From Cyclina sinensis (lineage: Eukaryota > Mollusca > Bivalvia > Venerida > Veneridae): a stretch of DNA of 64,000 nt. The DNA is taken from positions 2,244,197 to 2,308,196 of the forward strand of contig JAAONU010000009.1 in assembly GCA_012932295.1 (NCBI GenBank), in the 5' to 3' direction. A program made the position numbers and the translations under genes. Positions within the stretch are counted from its first letter, which is position 1; the number at the start of each line of letters is the position of its first letter. The notes below the pieces were generated by a model. The model saw only the letters and a list, made by a program, of their open reading frames with translations, ran no database searches and was not told where the DNA came from. This document shows, one piece after another, positions 50,895 to 61,700 of the stretch.

Positions 50895-52195
50895 ATTAGT
50901 CCCCTACCGGTTTAACCGGAGGGGACTACAGGTTTACCCTCCGTTCGTCCGTCCGTCAGTCCGTCCGTCCGTCAGTCTGTCCGTCCGTCACAAAAACTGG
51001 ATCCCGTGATAACGCAAAAAGTATTGAAAATATTTTAATGAAACTTGAAATATGGGCAGATGGCAGTCTGGAGATTATGCACGTCTTTTTTTTCTTCATA
51101 TGTTGAAAATGTTGGTTGCTCTGGCAACAAATATACTTAAAATATGGCAAATATAACAATATTTGTGATAACTCAAAAAGTTCTAAAATAATTCTATGAA
51201 ACAAAAAATATGAATAGGTGATAGTATGGAAATAATGCACCTCAAGGTTCACAACTCTAGCACCAAAATTATAAGATTTATCCCCCCTTGAACTTAGAAC
51301 TTTCATGAAAAAAATGTGTTTTTTTGTAAAACTCAAAAAGTACTGAAAATATATTTTTGAAACATGAAGTATGGATAGGTGACAGTATGAAGATAATGCA
51401 CCTCAAGGTTCACAAGTCTTGCTCCAAAATTATTAGATTTATCCCCCTTGAACTTAGAAGTTGAAAAATTTGGTACATTTGTCTTTCCCTAAAAACTGTA
51501 TCCAGTGAAATATGGATAAATTGCAGTATGGAGAATATCCACCTCATTTTCTTATGAACCTAAAGGAGGAACTGTCCGTCCGTTTATCAGTCATTTCCTC
51601 CGAAAACTTTACCATGGGCCATATTTTCCTTACTACTGAAAGGAATTACTTCAAACTTTGCCACAACAATACCTTGGACAAGACCATTCCAATGAGGTAC
51701 ATTTCTGTGACCTTGACCTCTGAATGACCTTGATCTTTAAAGTTTTCTTGTCTAAAAACTAAAAGTTTGGCCATAATTTCCTTATTTCTGAACAGATTTA
51801 CTTCAAACTTGGTCACAACAACTACTTCGATAAGACCTTTTCAACAACATATATTTCTTTGACATTAACCTCTAAATGACCTTGACCTATGACGTTTTCT
51901 TCTTTGATGATACTTTGTACATGGATAGAGGATCACATGGAGATTATGCATGTCTCAGACAAATTCTTTAGTCAATTTCCACATATGGGTTGGAGTTAGG
52001 GAGATGGACATTGCGCCGGTAGGGAACTGTTCTTTTGTCTGTGACAAGCTCTTGTTCTCTCAGGTGCTTGATTCTTCACAAAAAATTAAGGCTCATTCTA
52101 AAATATTTTGGCTAAAAATTTTGGCTACTACTCTGCCAAATTGGCTACATTTTTTTCATTTCGCTAATAGCTTGGCTACAAGAAATTTTATCCCA
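50895..52195 (+). repeat. Long dispersed repeat with GTCC run
   Basis: Starts with CCCCTACCGGTTTAACCGGA and GGGGACTACAGGTTTACC, where TACCGGTTTAACCGG is partly palindromic. It continues through a (GTCC)n run at 50944-50990. It then holds about three imperfect blocks of about 160 bp sharing AAAAAGTA(T/C)TGAAAATAT, GAAAC.TGAA(A/G)TATGG and GA.ATTATGCAC or GATAATGCACCTCAAGG. Later blocks repeat TTACTTCAAACTT.G.CACAAC and AATGACCTTGA. The architecture is that of a non-autonomous dispersed element of a kind I associate with bivalves. No coding frame was found. Confidence 0.65.
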
Positions 52196-52599
52196 GCGCT
52201 AGAGCCCTGAATTGATAATAATAATAAAAATAATATTACCCTTAGCATTTGATTCTTCAAATTTTATAATTACGAATATCATTGAACGAATCCGTACAAG
52301 CCTGGGTAATTCTTTACAATTCGATTCAGTATTTGCCATTATATCTTTTAAGTTTTTTTCTTTTGTATTTTTCTATTGTATATTTTTTATGTATTTGTTC
52401 TGTAATGTTGGCATTTGCAATGCTATAATATATTATAACGACTTAATAAATGTATGTATAAATAACTTTTTTATGATTTTACTAACTTAAAGTATGATCA
52501 AACGCAGATATATCTTGGCTATTTTATATTACAACGACCAGTGGAGACCATTTCTGTATAAAGGCGAGTCTCGGCATTGCGTTGATTTAACGTGTTGGC

Positions 52600-53060
52600 G
52601 AGTTAGGATGTGATGGATACTTGGAGAGGTTTTATGCAGCTTACATGGCGGAACACGACCGGTATGAGAATCTGAGATGGTATCCTTGATGGTGGTACCT
52701 TGACCAAACAGCGGTATAGGGATGACATCTTGGATGCATATATACGGACCCTCGCTTGTACAGTTCGTGACAGCTTAATCCTTATGGAAGATAACATTCG
52801 TCCTCAAACTGTCAGGGTTGCTCAGGAGTACCTTGAGGGAGAATATCGAGCGTATTGAGTAGCCAGCCCTTTGTCCTTACTTGAACCCGATCGAGCACTT
52901 TTGGAATAATCTACTGCAATTTTAGTTTAGCAAGCTGAACAAAGAACAAAACAGAAACTTGGTCGCTAGTCAAAAAAATAGAACAAAGTGTCTCAAAGGG
53001 CAATCCAGAACTTGACTACCAGCCTGAAAAGTCGCTGCCTATCTGTAATTGATAACATCA
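52600..53060 (+). pseudogene. Truncated Tc1-like transposase relic
   Basis: Plus-strand fragments match the C-terminal half of a Tc1-like transposase in order: LTKQRYRDDILDAYIRTL, then MEDNIRPQTVRVAQEYL (second catalytic Asp region, usually DNARPH), then a shifted frame near YLNPIEHFWNNL (third catalytic Glu). The N-terminal DNA-binding half and first Asp region are missing or unrecognisable, and stops and shifts interrupt the rest. It differs from the copy at 44 kb and is a separate dead insertion. Confidence 0.8.
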
Positions 53061-53321
53061 ATTTACATTCTATATAGCTATACTATTGATGCTTAACAAA
53101 CTTAGAGAGGTATAGTACTTCTTTGAAAAATATGAACGCTAGGGGTGGGGCTTATTTTCCTTATGTGTCTTTTTGGGAACTTCATAAAAAAATCTTCTCC
53201 ATTGAAACTGCTGACCCATTTTGGAAAATACTTTAGAACAAGTGCTCTTTGGGAGACCTTGTACTTTAATTTTGAAATTTATGTCGTTCCTGGAAAAACA
53301 TGGCTGTCAGGGTCTATACAT

Positions 53322-53400
53322 ATGCTTCTCTCTCTCTCTCTCTCACACACACTCTCCTTCTTTCACACACACATACACGCGCACTGACGCACGCACACGT
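53322..53400 (+). repeat. (TC)n/(CA)n compound microsatellite
   Basis: A CTCTCTCT run, then CACACACA segments, then ACGCACGCAC. Confidence 0.92.
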
Positions 53401-53423
53401 ACGAAAGCTTTAGGGAAAAGATG

Positions 53424-55009
53424 ACCGTTTTTTTAAGTTTAATGTTAAGTTATCACTAGTTGACTTGTTCATTGAAATTCGAAGGATTTATTGTTACTAC
53501 GTGGCCAGGTTTTTAAATTTTCTTGAACTACCGTTTTCACATTTTTATGTATTTTATATTTGTGTGCATCATATAAATTTAGCAAGTAAAAGCGGTCCCT
53601 TGTTTTTCTCTTCAAAATTGCCTTATAATAAAAGTAATATATAATCAATTAATAATATAAGAAATTTAATAAAATTGCTAAGGCACGCTTGTTGCAAAGT
53701 TTCGTAAGAAGTTCGTTGTCCTATCAGTATTATGTTAATTAAGAACGATAAGGTTTTGCAACTATAAAAAGAAACTACTAGCCAAAAGACAAAACTTGAT
53801 ATAAAAAGCGATCATCCTGTCATAATAACTAAAAAAACCCTTCACATTTCGCTATTTTTATTTTTTTCCATTTTAATAATATAGTTTAAAATAAAGATTT
53901 AATGATAAGAAATAAAGACATTATTAAATACTTACAAAAATAAACACCCAAACTGATTTTACATTTACAAAACAAATGCAACAATATACCATACATATGT
54001 AAACATAAAATCTTGCAACGTTTCACACGCCATAATAACCAAATAGCATCGCTTTGGCATTGCTTTTGCTTAATTGTAAACAATTTATTTGCTGTTGGTG
54101 ATCATTTCTAAGACTATACATTATATTTTCGTGTTTGTTTGTAAATGAATAACATTGTACATGTTGTGATGTTTATCTATAAATTCTGTATATTTGAAAA
54201 CATTATATATTATAATCTTTACAAAATATGCATCAACATTTTTTGAATTTAGGGGTTGAACATACAAAATACAAAATAAACAAATATGGTGCCTGGCACG
54301 CATGCCTTCTAGCAAGCTTATAGGAGAGGTGAATAATTCTTTACCAGTATAATGATCGGAAACTATTATAATATTCAGACAGATATTCAAGATAGAAGGT
54401 TTGAAACAGTCTTTTCCTTTTCATTTGTGTTAAGCTGATGTGTCTTAATTCCTCTCTCCCCCCTAAAAATTCTTAGATGTGAGCAAAACAAAGTATCTTG
54501 CGACAGTTTTCTCAGGTTACCACGCACGCTTCGTTCATAAATGTTCTAGAAAGAAAATGCTCATGTAACTTTAAAAGGAAAGTCCTGACTTTCAACATTT
54601 CTTTGGTCTTGGTTTGTCAACGCGACCTTATTCCCTCTTTGTTGATCATTTCAGTCAAAGTAAGAACAAACTTCAAACCAGTAGTTCAAACCAGTAAATA
54701 TGCAGAATGACAAAGCTGTAATTGTAGTAGGTATTATGACAAATGCATTAAAGCCTTTGTTAAATAAATAAACGTTTACACGTCTAAACTGTCGCGCACG
54801 CATTTTGTCTCCGAAAGTAATACCCATTTGCTTTCATTGTTTAAATCATCGTGATTTTTTCCCTAAATATCGGATGAATGCGAGTAATTCAATACTGTCA
54901 TTCGTTATAGCAATGTTTACTTTAACCATTGTTTTTACCATCATTTAAATGTAGTTTTGAAATTTTTATTAAACGAACACCACTAACAAAATAATGCTTA
55001 TGACAGAAG
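53424..55009. other. Intergenic, no gene recognised
   Basis: AT-rich. Short frames only (53886-54083 minus, 54121-54390 minus), without recognised motifs. Confidence 0.6.
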
Positions 55010-55310
55010 AGGACGTATTATTGATAAGCGTTACTTCCCTTTGATGAGAGACTGCATACTTTTTAAATCAGCAAATTGATTGAGTCTTGATGTAAATCCG
55101 CTTTTCTGCGGGTTTTATGTATATACGCCTCCTATATTTGTTCATACTGACTTCATAGCCTTCCTTCAGTATAAATTGCAGCGTTTTAACTCAGTCACTT
55201 TTTTCCCTGTTAGACAATAAATTTAAAAGCAAACCAGTCGAAATATAATTACAGGCCTGCACATCACCATGTAAGGCGTATACCGAAGTAATGTCTCAGA
55301 AGAATAGAAT
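55010..55310 (+). repeat. Dispersed repeat, partner of 28.6-28.9 kb
   Basis: Colinear with 28600-28920 through a series of short shared blocks (GCGGGTTTTATGT, GCAGCGTTTTA, CCAGTCGAAAT, ACCGAAGTAATGTCTCA). Diverged and non-coding. Confidence 0.5.
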
Positions 55311-56341
55311 TTCTGTTAAAAATTCAAAAGCAACTTACATCACATGGAACGTATACGTACAAGCGCTTGACAGAAGTCGAAAAGCATTTACTACACATTA
55401 CCAGGGGAAGCTTAAGATTTCATTAAATAGAAAGTATAATGCATAAACACTTTGTACATGATTGTGTTTTTTTGCTTTTATCAATTTGTTCGAGACTTTC
55501 GATTCTGTTTTGTTTGTTTGTTTGTTTTTTCAAACAGATTCTAAATATGATCTGGTATGACCCATGAACTTTTAAATCATTTTAAATAAATAACTGTGGA
55601 ATCAGATGTTAAAATTTCAGCATACTATGATCATGATAAATTCAGATTAATTCCGTTTAGGACTGCATTTAATTTGGAATTACAGTACAATACCGGAAAT
55701 TACTGCTACAGTTACAGACTTAAATTATCGTATTTTTCTACTACATATTTATTTTGTTGTTAAAAGTATATTTTGTTTTAATTTGTTGCTGGTTTTCTAT
55801 CTTATAACGCCTTACTTGTAACACTTTTGCACATTCATTGGTCCTGTGCTATGACATTTGACTAATGTCATTGATAAGTTGTACATATTAAAGAAAACCA
55901 TTGCCACAGGAGTGGTCATACTCTCGACGTTGTTTCTTTATCGTGGCATATACTGTTCAGAACCCCTGAAAGGCAGTCAAAGAGTTAAGGAACCATTAAG
56001 ACCAAACATTATACTGAATCGGTCTTAAAATCAATTTTTTTTTCTCAATTTGACGTGTTTTTTTAATTGCTGATTTTCACATTATATGCAATTAATTTCA
56101 GTGAAAACAGTTGCCTTACTAGCGGGACAATAGTACACTGATTTTTGTAGGGTTATTCTTAATAATTATTAAATGACACCGTCAATCTGAGTAAAATCAG
56201 CTCCGAATAACGCCCTACTATTACATGTAGGATCTGAACGTCACAACAAGAAGGTCACCTTCTCATAACCTTTTCAATCAGCCAATGAGTGCTTAGCTTT
56301 CATGTGTTTGAAGGTGAATCAGTTTCTATTTTTAACCATTT

Positions 56342-56716
56342 TGTTACGGTCAAGTGCATACCTTCCTATAATTGTATAAATACAACCTCTGACAACCGCG
56401 CCAGGTAATCGATTCTTTGGCCCAGTGGTTAGAGTGTTGGTCTTTGATGCGCTAAGATCGGAATTCGAGTCCCGCTTTGGGTTGTGTTTTCTAAAGTGCA
56501 TTGCATCTTTCTGTTACGGACGGACTTTCATGTTCGTAAGATGGAGTTCGTCCGGGATAACCTCTCCTGGACTTAGATATAAAAATTAAATAAAGAAAGA
56601 ATCTTTCAAGTTTTCTGTCTGATCTTGTAATCTTAAAATGCACAACACCATTCGTCATCATAAATGATGACTTTATCAAGAGGAGATATGTTACGGTCTA
56701 GTGCATACCTTCCTAT
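56342..56716 (+). repeat. Direct repeats flanking a SINE
   Basis: TGTTACGGTCAAGTGCATAC plus CTTCCTATA at about 56342-56370 is repeated, with one change (TCT for TCA), at about 56689-56717. The SINE copy 1 lies between. Twenty-eight or more bases is long for an ordinary target-site duplication. Confidence 0.75.
56400..56600 (+). mobile_element. tRNA-derived SINE, second family, copy 1
   Basis: An A-box-like TGGCCCAGTGGTTAGAGTG at 56418 and a B-box-like GAATTCGAGTCCC at 56461. They are followed by a tail GTGCATTGCATCTTTCTGTT and ACGGACGGACTTTCATG, then a TTAAATAAAGAAAG end. The copy at 57.23 kb shares head and tail. This is a different SINE from the one at 23.65 and 43.1 kb. Confidence 0.78.
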
Positions 56717-57227
56717 AGGAACGTTGAATGTTATTTTTTGAAATCTATTAATAGTAACAAGTAACTGATAGAGATACAGGTAACTATTTGAAGGTTGGCA
56801 AAAATATGGCGGTTGATAAAAATGCAAAACATAGTAATTTTGTAATTAAAGTTACAAAGTCATTTTTCATCAAAAGATTCAATATTTTATATAATTAAAA
56901 AGGTCTGTAAACTCATATTTTACATATTTAGAAATTAATTGACAAAACTGTTTACTTTTTTGTTTGTAAATGGTTAAACTTTCTCCATCTAAGCTGCTAG
57001 AAAAATGCAGAAAGGACAGGTATAAATTAGTTTAGTTTTCTTTTTCTAAAGCAAAAATTCAAAATCTGCTTACTTTTTCAAAATATGAATTTAAAGAGCT
57101 TTTAAATGATACAACAATCTTAAAGTTCGGCTCATAAAAATTATGCTGCTATCGAATGTATATAAATATTGATTCTTTTTGCCAACCTGTAGATCAGCTA
57201 TATTCTGGTAACAGATGCTTTTGATGA

Positions 57228-57365
57228 ATCGATACTTTGGCTCAGTGGTTAGAATGTTGGTCTTTGATGCGCTATGATCGGAGTTCAAATCCCGCTATGG
57301 GCTGTGTATACTAAGATGCATTGCATCTTTCTGTTACGGACGGACTTTCATGTTTGTAAGAATTT
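57228..57365 (+). mobile_element. tRNA-derived SINE, second family, copy 2
   Basis: A-box-like TGGCTCAGTGGTTAGAATG at 57238, B-box-like GAGTTCAAATCCC at 57280-57292, then ATGCATTGCATCTTTCTGTT and ACGGACGGACTTTCATG. It matches the copy at 56.4 kb over more than 120 bp, in the same orientation, then diverges after TTGTAAGAAT. It is probably truncated. Confidence 0.78.
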
Positions 57366-58261
57366 AAACACATATGAAAATCTATATTTAACTGGGATAC
57401 CAAATTACTCGGTCGTTTTCTGCCAGAAACACATAGTCACTCTAGTCAAAGCTAATTATAGATAGATACTGCATGTGTACAAAAATAAACAAACCCGTTT
57501 AGTTGAATATTTTCGTCACCATGCTCATACGCTAATTCAGATACGTTAAGTAAAAACAAATCAAAACTTCTAAATAACAATACTGAAAATCCGGTTTATC
57601 CAGAAGATATAAATGAGTTCACTCAAACAAATATACAGGTTGCTACCATCTTATCGATGTGTACTTATCATTTCCGTTCTACTTCTATTTCTTACACAAG
57701 TCCATTATCAATACTTTTTTGTAACATGTACATTATTTTGATCTCTAGAAAAAATTGATGAAGAGTCACGGTAATGTTTTACAACATTTTATTGATAACA
57801 TCCAAACAACAAACAGAGGAAACGTGAATGCTTTCGCAGCGTCAAAAGTCGTGGGGTTAATCTTAAATCACTCAATAATTTACTTTTGTAAAAACAAAAA
57901 AACAAAAAACGATTTTTACAGACAACGATGCTTTGTTTAGCAGGAAGTGTCAGTTTTACAACTTATATCATGGGTTTTCATTTTTAATCCAAGAAATGCC
58001 GATCTTTTTTTTTCTTTTTTTTCTTTTTTTCTTCGCCTTTTATTTCATTTACTTTAACAACTGTCCTTATTATAAAGGTACAAGTCACATATATAAGCTC
58101 AAAACAATACCTTTGATAAATTCCCCAGACCTAGACCAAAGAACAATCAAAACTGGTCTGCATATCAATGTTTAACATTTCATTAGCAAACCAGTCTCTT
58201 ACAAAATTACACATGCTTTGAGAAAAAAGATTTTATCTAAACAACATAAAACATTAAATTA

Positions 58262-58305
58262 ATATCACATGACTCTAGTTATACCGCCGGCGTCTGATCT
58301 TGCTC
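58262..58305 (+). repeat. Single unit orthologous to the 37-bp array
   Basis: AATATCACATG.CTCTAGTTAT then ACCGCCGGCGTCTGATCTTG. It sits at the position equivalent to the 37 bp array of gene A, flanked on both sides by matching sequence (TCTAAACAACAT.AAA before, CTTGCTCCA.AGTAT.GCAAA after). Confidence 0.75.
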
Positions 58306-58507
58306 CAAAGTATAGCAAAAAATATCATACTGGAATGATTGCTTTTGATGATATGTCGTATTATAAAAAGTAATATTGCGATAACATTAATAAACTCTGG
58401 AAAGGGGTAATAGCTTTTTTCTTTGCAAGTCCAAGTTCACTAGGCTTATTTCAAAAAGGTAAGTTTAAATTCAGATTTAATGTGTTCAAAATTATTAATT
58501 TGTAGAT

Positions 58508-58758
58508 TTAATGTAACAGTGTCAAGAGGGCAACTAACAGAGTCATTGCAATGCCAGCAATAAGCGATGAGGCGCCGGAAAATGAGCCCACAAGAACAAA
58601 AACAGTGGTAGTTCCAGTGAGCGGCGAGCCGTCATTATCCACAGCCTCAACTTGTAAGGCGTATCCCGCAGTAGTACTGGCATCAAGGGTCTTTCCTGTG
58701 TTGACAGTTATCACACCGGTGCTGGCTCCAATGGTAAAATGACTGTTAGTGTCACCGG
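58508..58758 (-). CDS. Gene B exon 5: end of CAD2 and GPI-type tail
   Basis: 251 nt. The acceptor is ATTTATTTTAG|CC and the stop is TAA at 58508-58510. Same layout as gene A exon 5. Differences include IEAS to IGAS, LDACTT to LDASTT, and a changed but still hydrophobic tail. Confidence 0.9.
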
Positions 58759-61700
58759 CTAAAATAAATACAATTCCATTATAAATGACATCATTTCTAA
58801 CACGCCGCCAGTGTTGTGATATTATGTCAATATTGTTGTTAGAGCAATATCATTAACGACTATGTATAATGCAAACTTCCAAAAAAAAATTAATTTGTGT
58901 ATAATCCAAATGTATAATGCAAACTTTCAATCAAAAATTAATTTGTACAAGTGAAACATGCGCCTATTTGATTATAAATACATACCATTTTTGCGCTATA
59001 CTAAAATTATGTCTAATGAGTTATTTTTACAAACCGTTCACTGCGAATCCTTCTTACAAACCGCCTATTAAGTTTCATTTACATACCATCTATAAAATCA
59101 TGCTTATATATCGCCTACAGAGTTAAATTTTCATACCATCTAATCATGCCTCATCAAGTTAACATATCGTCTATTAAATTACATTTACATACCAGCTATA
59201 CTGTACGTGATCGTGTCTCCGGAATCTTCATCTGTCCCAGTGACGGTAGTTAATGTTGTACCTAAAATAGCAACAAAACGGAATTCAGTCTTAAGAAGTG
59301 CCTTAAAACTGAAAATAATCTTTCATGTTGTAAACTCTAGAAAAATTTGTTCGGCTGTGTCTGGATACTCAGTTATGCAATAAAGTCATTGTAACAAACT
59401 ACCGAGGCTACAGCTAGAGTAGTATTTTCATTATCTTCATTTTTCATTCACAGGTAAATTTGTCGTAAAATAGTGCTACTCATGACAGCTAGATAATTTA
59501 TTCAATCTGAACATTTTATATAAGACTTAATTTGTAAATGTTCTTATTAAGGATGTACTTTCTTTAATTTGCAGTGAACTTTTTGCTAAAAAACATACTC
59601 ATTATTTTCAATCGAACGTAATGTTCATCAGCTTGTTAATTATCTCCCCTTTTCATAAACCCGTTCATTCTGTATTATTTTTAAAATTCTCATTACCAGC
59701 TTTTGCGTTATCAGCAATCGTGACTCCATATGAAGCTTTCGCGAAAACTGGAGCATCATTGGCGTCAGTTACCGTGACGGCTATAGTCGCTGTGCCTGTG
59801 GCAGGGCCGTCATCGACAACTCTGTAACATTAATAATACAACGATATAATGATGTTATGTTAGAATCGGTACTCAAATTACTTCATAGCTTAGTAGAAGT
59901 CTTAATGCTAGAGCTTGTCCTCTGCCTGTTACACAATGAACCAAACCACTTGAATATGATTTTTATAGAAGTGTGAAATAAACCTCACCAGCATGGTGGA
60001 TTAACTGCAGTGTGACTGATGTGCAAGTCAAACATGTAGTCATTGCTACAATTTTTCTCTCTCCTGAGGCCAGGATGCTCAGACTGAGATTTTAACTTAA
60101 ATGCGTCGTAAACAGCTTGCTATCTTACTAGAGGACGCCTTTGTTTTCAATCTACCGGTTCTATGATTTTGTCTGTCCGTTATGAGTGTATGTCGGATAG
60201 GTGATTTTATGAGGTCTTTTTGCAGAGTTTATGTTTTGATGTTATCTCGGAAACGTTTTTATGAAGTTTTATGTCTATCAGACGAGCAATTTTTAATGAT
60301 TTTTTGTATGTTGAGAGCTTAATTTTGAGAAAACTAAGACAAGGTTAGTACTAGTTTGTCTAAAAAGGGCTAACAGGTAAGATAAAAGGAAAATCTAAAT
60401 TATTTGAAGTCTGAAGGTCAAACTTTAATTTGTTCTTTCTTAAACTTTTGTACAATGTATTTCTAGATGATATCCTTGTCAGGTTTGAAAATAATCTATA
60501 GCATAGACCACTGCAAAGACCAAATGAAAAACTTGTAACCGCTCTTGAGGTCACATTCTATTCTATATTCGGAAACTTTCTAACAGTGTTTGCCTTGGTA
60601 TTTCAGACTTTTACGGCATTTTTTAAGTTGGAGTCAAAACATATGTTTCCAACTCAGAGATCAAAACAAAATCCTCTTTATGCACTATAGTTCATATTTT
60701 AGCTCATTCCTCCTGAAATTTGTAAAGATGTTAGTGTTGACAATATCTAAAAAAGGTTAAAACCTTGGGCATATGGGGAAAGAAACTGATTAACTATTTC
60801 AGTTCAAAGGGAAATCATGTGACCACTTAAGGGGTTAAATTTTGCCCGTTTTTCATGAACGTGTTTATAGTGTTTGTCTTCATTATATAGTCCTTGTCTG
60901 GATGTTATGTGATCAAGAACTAGGTCATCAGGTCTGATATAAGGAAAACAGTTTAACAACACACAGGGCAAAGTATATCAAAATCGTGATGGAACTTGTT
61001 CAGAAAACAGATAATATCTTAGAGGACCTTGAAACTGATTCAAGTAAGATCATTAAATAGTTCCTAACTTCAGAAGTAACACATAAGACTTTATTCTTAA
61101 CTGTCTTGGTCAGAATGATGATCATGATAATCTTTCAAATGAGATAAAAATTTGGTCACTTAACGTCAAAAAACAATGTCACAAGCATAGATCAATGACC
61201 AGGCAACATAAAACCTAGTCAAAACGATTGAAGTCTTTCTTAAAATTGAAATAAAAAAGGTTATCTGACTAAAATGAAGAAAATACACGACAAAATACAT
61301 CGACACGTCTGTCATATGAAACTGCATTTTTTAAACACATTCTATCTGATAATGATCAGTATTTTTCAATAGGAACGGTAGTACTCAAATGATCGATATA
61401 CAGTCTATGTGGCCCTCTTAGTTACTTAAAAGTATTAACTTTTTCTACTGGTAACTTTGCTTTAAGTTTTCTTTGTATTTTGCTCTCTGATTTTATGTGA
61501 AGTGAGTAAGATCTAGTTTTAAAGATAATAAATATTGCGGAATATGATTCATAAAGCTTAACCTACTGAATTTCTAATGAGTAACTTGCAGTGGTTTCAA
61601 AGTCCAGCTTGGACGTAATAGTCAGAACACCACCAGTGGTCAGAGAAAATGGTGTCCCCGACGTTAACAACGTATAGTCGCCTAGGGTAGCATCCGAGGT

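Larger units (their letters stand above)
55560..58507 (-). other. 3' flank of cadherin-like gene B (duplicated)
   Basis: Aligns with 35.7-38.75 kb, as described for gene A, but with two SINE copies and other sequence inserted between 56.2 and 57.7 kb. A (TTTC)/T-rich tract lies at 58008-58034. No other gene seen. Confidence 0.75.
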
